A stretch of 64,000 bases of DNA from Axinella damicornis (GCA_963931865.1 OZ007513.1:5631837-5695836), one strand, 5' to 3'. Shown: positions 44,650-56,439, counted from the stretch's first letter. Program-made: numbers and translations. The notes: generated by a model from the sequence alone, not told the origin.

Positions 44650-46470
44650 TTCTCTACTGACCTACATATCCTGGGACAGGCGGTCCCGGATCCTGTGGCA
44701 GCTGTGGAGGAGGGAGGGGGTGGGGAGGGGAGGGGTGGAGGGGAGGGAAGACAGAGCCATAAAGTGTTGCATGGAAGTACATGTACACATACCGAAAGTG
44801 AACGGTGTTCCCTGATCGTTCACTATGCATGAGCCAGGCTTCACTAAAGACTCACCATGCAGTTTCTCCGGGGGACATGCAGTCTCCCTTGTTGCTGCCT
44901 TCCACTGCACTCACTCCCCTACACATGATAGGATATGAGGTAATTACGATAAAATTACAGGGGATGGTCGTGAGAGTGTGGACCGACCAATGCATGGGAC
45001 AAGCATATGTCATCTAAGCTATCCCAAGAGTGTGTGTTGCTCATGCTGGGACCTGCTCATATCTTCTACATGGTCTTGGTACTGGGCTAGTGGAAATGGA
45101 GTAGGGTGGGGTTGTTATGGTAACCCACCGGGGTGCTCTCTTCCTACTGTCTGGGCCAGAGCAAGGTTGTTGCCCCCCACGTGGTCCTCCACAGCCTCTG
45201 CCAGTCTCCTCCATGTCGGTTTCCCAGGTGCACAGAACAGACACACACTAGCTGCCATAGCACGTCCACTGCATTATGACGTCCTGGAATAAGGAGGAAT
45301 TTGATTCTGATTCACATGACATTGTGGTCCTGCACCAAGTCAACTGCACCCTTGTTGGTATGCAGGTACTGATCCACTGGGATATTGGGTGAGTAAGGCA
45401 CAGGGCCACAGTTACCAAATTGCCAGACGCAATCCCCGTTTTGCCTTGACCTGTGAACCAACTACCAACCATGACGTCATCATGATGTGTCGTAGTATAC
45501 GGAGGTATACGGTCCAAGAAATAAGATATACGGAGGTGCACGAACAATGAAGGTTGACGAACACGTTCACTATCCGAGGCCGTGGAAGAAGCGCGTCCTC
45601 CTAGAAAATTAGAATCGGCCGGGCACTACAGGGGTGGATTATGCATGCCGAAAGCAGTGCATAGAGATGTGTAGTGCTGATCAGTCCGCGCAAAGCACGG
45701 AAAAAAAAAAATTGCCTTCATTTTTCAGGTATCAGGATGGGCTCTAGTGGCACCTTCGTGTTTTGCACTGCGCGATCCAGATGTATGAGGATCGATGCCG
45801 CAGAGAGACGTTCTGGTGAACGTTGGTCACCATCTATCGACAGCACGTCTATTGACTGGTCAGTGCCTTCTGCAGTCATGGTGTAGCTCTGGCTCTGATC
45901 CACTTCCGATCCTGAGTTGCAGTCAAAAAAGAGTTAACTAAGAAGCCTTATTGATAGCGCTGAGTTTGCTCTAAAAAACTGATTATGGGTTTTAGTTTTG
46001 GTACTTCATGAATATAGACTTACTATGCATAATCAGGACTATGAATACGTAAGATAGGCTTAAGCTGTCTGTGTTCACTGTGTGGCTTCCCACTGCGCGC
46101 GTGCGAAGAACAAGATAGGATTGGCCGGGCACGTGCCCGGCCAGGCCCGCCCTTGGCTACGCCACTGCTCCTACCAAGAAGCTCTGCAGTTGTGGGGCAG
46201 ATCTCTCATCACTGAGCGTTATATCACGTCAGAAAACCCTTGGCTGGGTCGAATCACTTGAAGGTACAGGCAGCGAGTGGGCTGCGGGCGCCTTCATCCA
46301 CCAAGAGGACGCCTGTGATGCAGCGCCCATGCGCAGAGCTGAAATTGAGGCAGCGAGAGGGTGTAGGGGGGATAGGGAGGCGGTTTTGACGGCTAGAATC
46401 CCTGCAAGTACCAAATTGCCACTCCGAATACTTTTTTGCCTGAGGGGAGAAACAACCATTGCGTCTGGTA
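44650..46470. other. Non-coding, weak exon-like traces
   Basis: On the minus strand CTCCACAG at 44700 precedes CHRIRDRLSQD before GTAGGT, which could be a tiny exon. 45640-45715 shares GATCAGTCCGCGC-AAGC with 32846, a dispersed repeat. Nothing else supported. Confidence 0.3.
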
Positions 46471-46475
46471 ACTGT

Positions 46476-46476
<1 letters not shown>

Positions 46477-46515
<39 letters not shown>
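46477..46515. repeat. Poly-C tract, about 39 nt
   Basis: Uninterrupted C run, followed by a doubled TTAATTAATGCTCCTTCAAC and its inverse GTTGAAGGAG at 46605. Confidence 0.95.
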
Positions 46516-46694
46516 TGGAGTAAAATGGGTTAATTAATGCTCCTTCAACTTTAATTAATGCTCCTTCAACTTAACCTCTGAGTAACTATTATAGACAAGG
46601 GGTTAAAGTTGAAGGAGGCTTCAACTTTGACCCCTAATAGCCACAAAACCAAACAGTGGCCTCAGAATAAACAAGCAGGAGCCCGGGTAGATAC

Positions 46695-46886
46695 CTTGTA
46701 GTTCTGCCTCAGCCACAGGCCTAGGGTGAGCACCTTCCTCAGGCAGTCACTGGGAGAATGGGAACTGACAGAGACAATAGCTTCCAGATCACCCAGGCGA
46801 ATCCCCAGGGAAATGCCGAGGTTCTAGCTGCCACCTCCCAGCGAGGTCAGCCACTTCAGACGTGACTTCTCAAAGATCATCCTCAT
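46695..46886 (-). pseudogene. Death-domain exon with nonsense codon
   Basis: Minus strand, acceptor CATCTGCAG-type (…TTGCAG), 192 nt (64 codons), donor GTATCT. It encodes MRMIFEKSRLKWLTSLGGGS, a TAG, then NLGISLGIRLGDLEAIVSVS, HSPSDCLRKVLTLGLWLRQN and YK. The LGI-LGI-DLEAI and CLR-VL-LWLRQN motifs are those of Death domains of a type different from the 5842 and 51361 exons. The TAG occupies the position where W (TGG) is expected before NLG, consistent with a single G to A change. Likely pseudogene exon, or an exon with a point error. Confidence 0.65.
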
Positions 46887-48116
46887 CTGCAAGAATTAAG
46901 TACATCTATTGATTCAGAAGTAGCAATTGACTGCATCTCCCTCACTGCATGATCACCTCACTGCTACATGTAGTACTGGTGTTTCTACATATAGAATCAC
47001 TGTTTGAGGTACATGCATGAATTGAAGTGATCACTCGTACAAAACTGAGTGTGGCCAGCTGGACTTCCAAACTACCAGTCGCCACATCCAAAAAGAGTAT
47101 GTACTATGCATGAACTTGCACATATTATATTATATGCATAATGAAACATCCAATCCCCTTCAAACCTGGCAATGCCAATACACAAACCGGTCCTAATTAA
47201 GGCAATCGGATTCTTTCCATGCAAACACCTTACTTCATTATTACTCCTGCTTGAGAATCCCACTACTTAAGTTGACAACAGTCAAAACACTAGCCTCGTT
47301 CCCATGCCCCGCCCAGCTTTTCGCTGCTTGCAGTACAGAAAAGCGGGGAGAGCAAGGTATGTTTCCTCACGTGAGCATTACATGTACGTAATCGACAAAC
47401 GGCCAAATTTTCAGAACAAAAAAAGCGAAGTTTGCGTATTGTTCAACCAACTACACGTTCAACGCTTGGTCTATATGACTGCTAGATACGTGTGGTAAGT
47501 TACCTCGTACCTTTGCTCTTCTTGCTGTTCTGAGTCCCAGTTCGCCCACGTTCAATTAAGTCCTTTCTATCCTCGCCGTGACACATGTGTTGTAAGTTAC
47601 TTCGTACCTTTGCTCTTCTTGTTGTTCTGAGCTCCAGTTCACCCACGTTCAATTAAAATCTACCCTCGACGTCATGCACGTGAGGAAACATACCAGGCCC
47701 TTCATGTTATTTCGAAAGTGGTGCGTGGGCCTGGCTATCAAAACATCCTTTCTGTAACTTCCCACCTCTCACAGCATACGAATTTTGCTTTCAGTCATAC
47801 AAAAATGCACATGATACCCAGGTAGCTGACAACTAGCCTCGTTCCCACCACTCCTCACTAACATGCACCACCACCTCCACCCTCAGCCTACTTTGGCTAG
47901 AAAAACTGTGTTTGTTGAAGAGCAAGCAGCGAGAACAATTGCTGTTGATGCTCATTTGAGAATGTGTACTTATTCATGATAGCATTGTACATGTGTAGTC
48001 TTGTTCCCAGACCTTATACCCCACTTCTTATTTCTTATTCTTTAGTCTGCACTACACAGAAGAAAAAACATTAAGCCATTACTGGCAGTGAATGAAACAA
48101 GGTGAATGACCAAACT
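46887..48116. other. Non-coding; 99-bp tandem duplicate at 47493-47690
   Basis: TAAGTTACCTCGTACCTTTG and CTGAG-CCAGTTCGCCCACG recur 99 bp apart. GGTATGTTTCCTCACGTGA at 47353 is inverted at 47679-47696, making a foldback with one TAGCCTCGTTCCCATGCC end at 47292. Confidence 0.6.
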
Positions 48117-48228
48117 TAGTCTCATTCCCAGGCCTCCGCCCAGATTTTATCTCGTAGCCGTGGAGAAAAAACGATTTTTCTCCACGTCTACGGGATAAAA
48201 TCTGGGAGGAGGTCTGGGAACGAGGCTA
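48117..48228. mobile_element. 112-bp hairpin MITE (TAGTCTCATT/AACGAGGCTA)
   Basis: Arms of about 50 bp (CAGATTTTATCTCGTAGCCG and its inverse CTACGGGATAAAATCTGGG) around AAAAAACGATTTTT. ACCAAACT left and ACTAAATT right are a weak target-duplication candidate. Confidence 0.8.
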
Positions 48229-48239
48229 ACTAAATTGCT

Positions 48240-50235
48240 TCCAATTGTTCGCCGCATGCATATTTGTGGTTAGGCCCCACCCCCCAACGTCCACCTGACA
48301 TCAGTCATGTGATTAGTGCTCCCACATTTATACCACTCTTCCACTCCCATCTATTCATTTGTCAACGCAAACTAAAGTAAAATGCGGAGGAACAATTAAG
48401 CTAGTACGTACATGTGTGGGAGGAGTTTCACTCACCTCCTGGTTTCACAGGATGCAGGGAAACCACACAGTGTATTGTCTAGAGACCTGAAAGAGGAGTG
48501 AATGTTAGTCGATGCTTGTTTGAGAATGTGTACTTGTTCATGGCAATACTCGTAGCCCGGCCTACCCTGTATCTTATTTTTGGTTTCATTGACCATAATA
48601 CATGAAGACCAGCAAAAGCAGGGAAGGCCTGGGAGCACCGTGAATGGTGCCATGTGGATGCAAGGTGAACATTGGGAGAGGGGGCAGACGTGGGGTAACA
48701 AGTTAACACATAATTATGTATCTGCCATACATTTGGCTAGGTTCAAGTGCTCCACTGCTAGTCCGCACTCCTGATCACAATGCAGATATGAACTTGTTTC
48801 CAAATGTGTGCCCAGTTCTATCTACTGGGGGATTCCCCCCTAAATTTTGTAGGGGCTAGTAGTAGATAGGAGGGGCTCAGTTGGCTCAGCCATGGGCTAG
48901 CAAATATGAAGGCTATATATTAGAATGATCCTGTGACTGTCACATGCATACACACTGGACCTCAGAACCACTCTCAGAAGGCTCAAATTGGGTATGCCCC
49001 CAGATCCCCCCTAGATAATTGCGGCCTACCACCGCAGTCCTCCGCCGATCATGATTCCAAAGACCTTGTCCCCAAACTCAAAATGCTAGATAGAACCTTG
49101 GAGTGGTGCATGTATAGTTGGACCCCACCCCTTACGTCCACCGGACACTCATGCTCCCCCAGGCCTTCCTCACTCTTCTACTTCTGTCCACGTCTATTCT
49201 TTAGCCTGTATTGATAGTAGACAGTAGACGTAGCAGAACAAAATGTGGAGCAGTGCAGCCTTCTGCTATGGGTTAAATACATGCAGCTGCTGGAATGAAC
49301 TGCTGTGCACACTCCTGAGTTATTACTGTAACAGTAGCATGTCTCACACAGTCCAGCACCATCTCACTCATTTATGTCCTATGTAGTTGGCATCAATCCA
49401 TTCAGGCAGATTAAATTTGTCTCAGTTACAGCAAGACTAGTGATAAAGAAACTGGAGGTGGGAGGGGCTTGGATTGAGGCTAATGTTTACTGACTTGTAT
49501 CAACAGAGTATTGGGATCAGTACCGAGCACACAGTGTATGTAATGAGTCTGTCCCCAGTTCCATACCCAACCAGCAAGGTATCAATGTGCTCTTGGTATG
49601 TGGGTAGCTGATGGAGATCTAACATTCAGTGCTGTAGTAATGCCCACCTTGGTCTGCAGGTCCACCCTAGCCCCTGCCATAAGGAGCAGCTCCACAATCC
49701 CAGCATACCCCTCCTGGCTAGCAGAGTAGAGTGGGAAGAATCCATCCTGTGTGCAAGTGAAATGAACATACCCTGAAATGTATGACAATTTTCAGACGTA
49801 TAGTGTATGCACAACTATAGCACCATCCAAACAAGCAGTTTGTGCTGAAAGAGCAGTGATAACAATGTTAGTTGACACTTATTTTTGGCTTGCATTAATT
49901 GACAATAATGCACGAAGACCGGCAAAAGCAGGGAAGGCCTGGGACCCATGAATGATGTCATGGGGACGCAAGGCGAATGTGGGGAGGGGGCGGAGGTGGC
50001 AACAAAACACAGGTTCAAGTGCTCTACTGCTACTCCACACTCCAGACTACTCTGCATAAGAACTCCTCCCAAATGTGTGGTGCATGAATATTTGTAGTTG
50101 GGCCCCACCCCCCTACATCCAACTGACATTCATGTGATTAATGCTTCCCCAGAGGCTTCTGCTTGCAGGAGGAGCTCGACCACCTGGTGGCTAAGGAAAC
50201 TGGCTTGCTTAGTGCTGTCCAACTATCCTGTATGG
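48240..50235 (-). pseudogene. Tandem ankyrin-exon modules, partly degraded
   Basis: Two to three copies of an intron-exon module are recognisable from shared intron text: AGCAAAAGCAGGGAAGGCCT at 48609 and 49923, TTCAAGTGCTCxACTGCTA at 48742 and 50013, and GGCCCCACCCC-type sequence at 48272, 49122 and 50101. The intact ankyrin exon at 49648-49746 is listed separately. Near 50150-50235 the minus strand reads ASFLSHQVVELLLQAEA in one frame and DSWTALSK in another, an ankyrin repeat broken by a frameshift. A short piece at 48437-48488 (SLDNTLCGFPASC) lies at the equivalent place in the next module. Confidence 0.55.
49648..49746 (-). CDS. Ankyrin-repeat exon, intact
   Basis: Exactly 99 nt (33 codons) between a TTGCACACAG acceptor and a GTGGGC donor, phase 0. 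It encodes DGFFPLYSASQEGYAGIVEL followed by LLMAGARVDLQTK, a full ankyrin repeat beginning at the G-TPL signature (T replaced by F) and including the EGY-GIVELLL helix and G-A-VD loop. Family: protein-interaction repeats. It belongs to the minus-strand module array 48240-50455, whose other exons are damaged. Confidence 0.65.
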
Positions 50236-50952
50236 TAGAATGGGCCACACAAACTAAGATAGGTTCATAGAGCAGTAGTACTGGGGGTAGAGAACATTTA
50301 TAATGCTGGCGCCATAGCGACACAGCAGCAAACATACATGTTGCTATTTGAAAGCTGGGGAGGCTGGACATGACTTCAACTGCTGATAGTTTGACTTTGC
50401 AAGTACTTCTGTGGTATATGAGGAGCTTTCTAGCTTTGATCCCAGGCCTTCTCACACCAGCGTTTGTCGCTTGCAGTACTGCAAGTGATAAAAGATTTTA
50501 TTGCTGCGAGGACTTGACAGTGCGAGATTTACAACCCTGAGACTCAGCTCAGTGGACGAGCATGGTGCCTCCAAGGCTCCACCCAGCTACATATGGAGTC
50601 GAACAGTGAGCACAGTTGACATCAGTTTATACCGCAACTCCGCAATAGTTTCGACAGTGCATGCGGCTACATATTCCTAGTATTAAATTAATTACTACAT
50701 GGAAATCACAGGTTTCAGAGTCATGTCATGTGCCTCTCAATTAGCATAAAATTACTTCACTAAGGATAGGTGTTAGGTATATGGAACAATCGAGTTACTT
50801 AATAATTATGACATTAGTCATGCGTAGCTTTGTACCCAGGCCTTCTCACCCCAGAAGGATATGCCAGACACATAGCCAGGCTTAGTTGGACTGGATAAGA
50901 GAAAGCCAGATACGTACTTCATTAAGCTGCAAGCAGTTGGTTAAACATCAGG
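50236..50952. other. Non-coding; two hairpin-MITE remnants
   Basis: CCCAGGCCTTCTCACACCAGC at 50442 (shortened) and CCCAGGCCTTCTCACCCCAG at 50834 are single ends of the TAGCCTCG family; no opposite arms found. Confidence 0.5.
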
Positions 50953-51360
50953 TATTAAGAATACCATCTAGGGGGACTACACCGGTTTACAAGTCTGTTG
51001 TCCAAAGAGCGTGGTGAGCTATGGTGCCAATACACTTGACCCATTGTAGTATTACTTTGTGAGTATGTCGTTGTGTGCCATTGTTAGGACAAGCAACGAG
51101 AGATCGCCAATACCTGACCATAACTTGTCTCACTGGTGGGATCTCATCAAGCTCAAGTTATCGTCAAGTCAAATTATGAATCTGATCTGGACAACGGATT
51201 TGCAATCCACTTTAGCACTCAGTTTACTGGTCTCCGTCAGAATGGTCTTTTGGGTCAGAAATCGGTCCAATAGTCTGATAACAATCTAGCCTACAAGAAG
51301 GCAGGCATACTTCAAGGCAGCATACGTATGCATGCATGCACCCCAGTAATATAAACATAC

Positions 51361-51615
51361 CTTCTTGGGTGGCAGTAGACGTGACGTACTTTCTTTGTCA
51401 GCAACTAGTGTCTGCTTCCATCAGATGCAAAGCTTGACAAACTGCTTTCCATGAGGATCTTGCAGTGTTCACTAGCCAGCGAGACAGCATCTCGGTTTTG
51501 CAGCGCGTGTTGTCACCACGGTACTTCCTCTCGATCGTACCCAGCCCAGGGCCACTGAGGTCAAGATTGACGCTGAGCGAGTGCCAATCCAAAACAAATT
51601 TCAATGAGTGCTTTC
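51361..51615 (-). pseudogene. Death-domain exon, frameshifted copy
   Basis: Same exon as 5842-6095. DWHSLSVNLDL, GLGTIERKYRGDNTRCKTEM and SWKAVCQALHLMEADT are retained, but a 2-nt insertion (AACTAGTGTC against AACTGTGTC, near 51408) shifts the frame and ends it at TSC-stop. The donor GTATGT is still present. Other changes include Pro to Ser before SWKAV. Confidence 0.65.
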
Positions 51616-52689
51616 AGAGTGGGCGTGGCAGGAGTTGCATGAGCTGTTGGGAGAAAGATAACCAGGTAACTTGCTGATTATAAAAGCAATGGATACTGGA
51701 AATCAGCTCTCTAATCTCTGACTGGAAGCAGGCTGGTAGAGTAAAGTTGGGTGGAGTAACTTGGAAGGGGGGGTACCCAGTGGGGGTTACCCAGTACCCA
51801 GTATAAGCTACATGTAACCATGGAGATTGTTGAGTGGTCTGAACAGCCTCAGTGGGATTTCACATAACCCATGGAAGGTCTAACTATAACTAAATTAGAA
51901 TGCCTGAATGCTGGTTCCCAGACAATTGAATTAGGCCAACATGATAATCAACAAGACCAAAGCTTTGAGCTTCCACAGGGTGTTTATGTAGGCTTAAAGC
52001 ACAGTCTGTACAGAGGTTTTCAATGATCTTTCAACTGAATTTGTAGAACAGAAGTCACATGAATGCAGTTCTCTGACCAATCAGCGTCTAGTAGTCACAA
52101 GTTGTTATGCATGCGAGCTACGTACAGTAGATAGACTAGCAGACTCAGGCAGTGTTTATGACTCACAGTTGAATGCTGTACCGGAGGAAGTTGATTTGAC
52201 AGCTTCAGCAAGTGATTCGACCGCAAAGCGCCCAATTGCGCCTTCTTACTAGTCAGCCTGTGGATCTACCGGTGATTGGTGTACAGAATACCTTTGTAGG
52301 ACCCGGCGTAAGTCTTTGCTGTAAGCGCTTGTCCGCCCTGGTTCACACGAAGCGTGAGATCGAGAGTGCTCGAGCTCTTACGTTTTGAATTGCATTCGCG
52401 TAACTTCACGTTTTCATTCTGGCCTGCAAATTGCAAGGACTCTGAAAAACCTCTGTAAAAGCACTGAATTAGCCACATCACTTCCTATTACACTCTGGTG
52501 TCAGAGTTCAAGGCCTCTAATTGAGAGGAACCCCCAGGGAAATCCCCCACAGTTGTGAACTGCCCATGTCTCACAACTCAACTCCCATCCAAGCACTGTA
52601 GCCTCATCCTCAGGCAACTCCCACTGGAAAGAGGTGGGAATGAGCTGGCTATGATCTACATTGTAGTCTGTGAATGAGTATACGGCCTG

Positions 52690-53050
52690 GAAATGAGTCT
52701 ATCGCCTGAAAATTAGGAGATCGCCTAGGATGGAGGCTATGGCCTGGGATGGAGGCTATGGCCTGGGATGGAGGCTATGGCCTGTGATGGAGGCTATGGC
52801 CTGGGAATGAGGATATAGGCTGGGAATGAGGCTATGGCCTGAAAATGAGGAGATGATGGAAGCGCTATGGCCGGGGAATGAGGAGATGGCCTGGGATGGA
52901 GACTATAGCCTGGGAATGAGGCTATGGGCTGGGAATGAGGCTATGGGCTGGGAATGAGGCTATGGCCTGAAAATGAGGAGATGGCCTGGGATGGAGGCTA
53001 TGGCATATGAGGATATGGCCTGGGATGGAGGCTATGGCCTAGAATGCCTG
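52690..53050. repeat. 19-20 bp minisatellite, copy 2
   Basis: GCCTGGGATGGAGGCTATG-type units as at 7130-7715, fewer copies and a different order. Confidence 0.9.
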
Positions 53051-53146
53051 GGAATGAAAATGAAACAAACAAATTGGAGGTAACGTGTAAGACTGGGAGT
53101 TGATCATATTACTTACGAATCCAGTGTTTCACTTAGAAAATTGTTG

Positions 53147-53156
53147 TGGTGTGTGT

Positions 53157-53187
<31 letters not shown>

Positions 53188-53199
53188 GGGGGGGGGGGG
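53147..53199. repeat. (GT)n followed by poly-G (29 nt)
   Basis: Simple repeat specific to copy 2 of the duplication. Confidence 0.95.
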
Positions 53200-53448
53200 T
53201 GAATGCCCTGCCACCCAAATGAAACCCTGTAATAACAAGATCCAGTCTAGCTATTGGGCCTGGAATAAGGCCTACACTGGAATAAGGATCTACACTCAGA
53301 GACGGAAGCACACCGGAGTTGATACTTTGGTTCTCTTAGAGCCAAACCCTTACCCAAACAGTTTAGATAAGCTAGCCTTGCTGCTCAAGATTTTTGTCAT
53401 AAGTGGGCCATTTTCTCTAGCTCCATGCACATCAACTACAGTCTTGTA

Positions 53449-53692
53449 CCAAGGGATTGTGCCTTCGGCGGCTCGATGCACCCTTGACTGTACTCAGCTC
53501 GTTGCTCTCCTGTACGCCTACTGTGCGCAAGTCCCCAGCAACGATCCCACTCTCCTCACTGACAAGCACAGGTTCTGGGCCAAGCTCAGCAAGATAAGAT
53601 TTCATAACATTCGGGGGGGGGGCATGGTTTCCAGTTCCAGCAGTTGTTCCCTCGTATCCAGCCCTGATAACTGGGAGTGGTTGCCAAGGTAG
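53449..53692 (+). other. Exon-like open frame at duplication edge
   Basis: Immediately after the duplication boundary the plus frame continues YQGIVPSAARCTLDCTQLVA, LLYAYCAQVPSNDPTLLTDK and HRFWAKLSKIRFHN. The composition is protein-like, but I recognise no domain. It ends in a G-rich tract. Copy 1 lacks it, so either the duplication truncated a gene or the frame is chance. Confidence 0.25.
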
Positions 53693-53699
53693 GGGGAGC

Positions 53700-54538
53700 T
53701 TGTGGAGGGGTATGTCTCCTAAGAGGAAATAAGATGAAAATGCAATACACAAAGGTGGTCTACGGCATGTGGCTTTGAACTATCCTATTTCATTGATCAA
53801 ATCCCTCATACATGTATAGATGCCATCCTTGAATTGTAGCCATGCCCTTGGAAGCACTTAATGAAATATTGAAGAGTAGCTGTGGCTACTTACAATAGCA
53901 CAAAACCTCATGCAGTGAAGCTGAAAGCAAATATCTACATGTAGCTGATAGTCACGCAGCCAAGTAAAGGGTGTGCTCAGTTTCCATGTACTGCTGTCTT
54001 CAGCACCATCACAAAAAGCTGCCAGGTTATTCCAGCCAGCAATGAAAGCTATGCTGCCTCTAATGGATAACTTATCACGACACAGCCCTGTTCTCAAAGC
54101 CGAGCCAAATTGCGTTAAACGTTTGCCTCCATCAAATTGTCGCTGCCATCCAATAGTAGCAACACAAATTGCACGATGAAATTATTAGCTGCGGTGTCTG
54201 ATCAATGAAACACAGTACATACATGTAGCATGTACATGTACAAGTAAATGTACCGAAGTCTCTAGCTCTGGTGAATCGGCCCGGCTGTGGGATTGTGGCT
54301 GTGCATGCAAGGGGAGGGCATGGGTAGGCTGTAAGGAGATGCTCACGACGACCTCATGGGCACCTTCAGACTCTGAGGAACAGGGAGAGGGACTTACGGT
54401 AGCTGGGGTCATGTCTCCAAAGGGGGCTAGGCTGTAGCGCTTCTTTAGCGTTCAGCCAGTGCTCGCTAGTTTCTCTTTTAAGGCGACTACCTGTGGTGTG
54501 CATGAGTGTGCGTGTGTATGTGTGTGCATATGGGTGTG

Positions 54539-54574
<36 letters not shown>

Positions 54575-54683
54575 TGCAGAGTTGGACAGAGATACCGACA
54601 TCGAGTTACAGAAACCCACAATTGTATCAGAACATGAGAAAACTTCATTGCAATATGATCACTCAGTCTTCTGTGTGAATTCC
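53700..54683. other. Non-coding; (GT)n at 54541-54571
   Basis: Frames over the GT tract are artefacts. CATGTACATGTA words cluster at 54223-54245. No gene supported. Confidence 0.45.
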
Positions 54684-54752
54684 TAGCCTCGTACCTAGGC
54701 CTTCTCACCCCACTGCGATGAGAAGGCCTGGGAAGGACAGGGGACGAGGCAA
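54684..54752. mobile_element. Hairpin MITE remnant (TAGCCTCGTACC ...GACGAGGCA)
   Basis: TAGCCTCGTACCTAGGCCTT and CTCACCCC are inverted as GATGAGAAGGCCTGGGAAGG, then GGACGAGGC. About 69 bp. No clear target duplication. Confidence 0.65.
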
Positions 54753-54803
54753 GCAGATTCCTACAATACATTAGGGGCTCCTGATGATTACATGTATGCT
54801 GAC

Positions 54804-55011
54804 CTGTTTCAATCTGTCGAGGGCAAGGATGTTTGAAATGGATGCCATGGCAGTTTTGAACTTCTCCACTGCATTCTCATCCTCGTCCAGTTCAACAAAT
54901 GAAGGGTTGGTGGGGATCTTCGGGGGTCGCTGCATCCCTTCGGACTTCGGGATGCCTGCCACAACTTCGTACAGCATTTCTACGTATACCAGTGCAACCT
55001 CCTGCTGACCC
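54804..55011 (-). CDS. Exon of unidentified gene
   Basis: A 208-nt segment lies between a GGTCAGCAG acceptor and a GTCAGC donor on the minus strand, open throughout in one frame: EVALVYVEMLYEVVAGIPKS, EGMQRPPKIPTNPSFVELDE and DENAVEKFKTAMASISNILA, then LDRLKQ. The mixture of helices, a Pro-rich linker and an acidic patch looks like a soluble intracellular protein. The frame and its codon pattern are unlike the surrounding repeats. I do not recognise the family and found no neighbouring exon. Confidence 0.45.
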
Positions 55012-55172
55012 GCTTGTTCAACTTGACAGGCTTACAATCAAGAGTTCTAGGAATAGACATTCATTACACGGCATATTTATCCCCTACCAGTAGTGTAATA
55101 ACACACAAACAGACTCCTGTTATCCTCAAATTCACAAATATGTACCTTACCAAAACCAAGAGTTCATAACAA

Positions 55173-55801
55173 CTAGAGGTGCTCTGAGAGCACGTACTCC
55201 GTGCATTACTGTCAATAGTTCTTGCTACTTCTCTCTTCTGTGTGGAGACTCTGTTTGGCGTTCAGTGCACTTTCGTTCGGCATCATGGCTTTGCGTAGCC
55301 TCTCTTTCTGTTCTGCCGTCTGTCTGGCCTTGAAAGAAGGCGTTTTATTAGTTCTAAGCCTCATGTTTCAGACATGATACAGGTAGGCTACAGCGCTAGC
55401 AGCATGCACGATGAGCTATACTAGCTATAGTTGCTAGGTAGCCTACGGAGAGCATACTAGCCATGACTAGCTAGCTAGCTAGCTGCAGGTAGCAAGCACG
55501 ATATTATGATATGAGATACCGTAAGTTGTGGCAGTAATGTTAGAAAGAGGGTGTGGTTAAGTTGTATAAATTAGAATTGTGGAGTTTCGCTCGCTTTTCT
55601 GTGCCTCTCGAGTGGATTCAGGTGTGTGAGTTATGTAGATGCTTGTGATTTCTGAATTCTGACGATTGTATTGCGAACTAAAGTCTCAACAAGGCCTTCA
55701 TTGCTGTAACTTTAACTGTAACTGTATGGACAGACAGACAGACAGACTGACGGACAAACCAATCACTCTACCCCTTGCTGCTCATGTGCAAGGGGTAATA
55801 A
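55173..55801 (-). mobile_element. Helitron-like nonautonomous element, copy 3 (diverged)
   Basis: Minus strand starts TTATTACCCCTTGC and ends with hairpin GTGCTC-TCA-GAGCAC followed by CTCTAG and host T. Both stem strands differ from the other copies in a compensating way. Contains GACAGACAGACAGAC near its 5' end, as do the other copies. Confidence 0.6.
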
Positions 55802-56368
55802 GTGTGCAACTGCCATATGGTATCCACTACCACCATCTCAGCAGTATGAGGTGGCAAACAGTGTGGTTAACATGTACATAGGCTGTGTAAACTCTGTGGT
55901 AATCACAATTTCACACTTAGGAGCATGCAGCTGCTGCTACTTCACCACTGATTGGTCTACATCATACTGCCAAGATGGTGGAATTTGATACCATATGCCA
56001 GTTGCACACTCTTATTGTTATGAACTCTTGCCAAAACTTAGTCCTCAACTGCTGTTTTTCTATGAAAATACTGCTACCAAATTGGCATTGCTCAATGAGA
56101 TACATAGTGTCAAAACACTACCTAGTTAGGCCTTGACAAACCTATATTTGCATGGTGGTAACTAGCACAAGCCGCGTGACTTCGCTGGCGCCGGCGCCAT
56201 GAATGCTGCGCTGGGCAATTAGGTACCGCGTTCCAGCGCGGACTTTACCGCGAAATAAATGTAATATTAACAGACACCGCGTACTTCGCGCGAAGTCCAA
56301 GAAATGAATAATATTATGAGACCACAGGAAATTGGGAAACACATTCACGAGACTTGCACGGCCTTACA
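55802..56368. other. Non-coding, nothing recognised
   Basis: A small inverted piece GTGCAACTGCCATATGGTAT at 55803 recurs inverted at 55992-56010 (ATACCATATGCCAGTTGCAC), so a foldback may span 55803-56010 adjoining the Helitron-like end. Confidence 0.5.
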
Positions 56369-56439
56369 TTACCTTCCAAGAATTTTCACACCCACTTGAG
56401 TCCGTACTAGTGCAAATCTCAAAACCCAGTCAGTCAAGT

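Larger units (their letters stand above)
50953..53448. repeat. Segmental duplication, copy 2 (partner 5454-8000)
   Basis: Same orientation as copy 1. Differences include small insertions (for example an 8-bp GCAACGAG near 51092, and TTGAGC near 51964), a shorter minisatellite, and a (GT)n plus poly-G insertion at 53147-53199 absent from copy 1. Confidence 0.9.
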
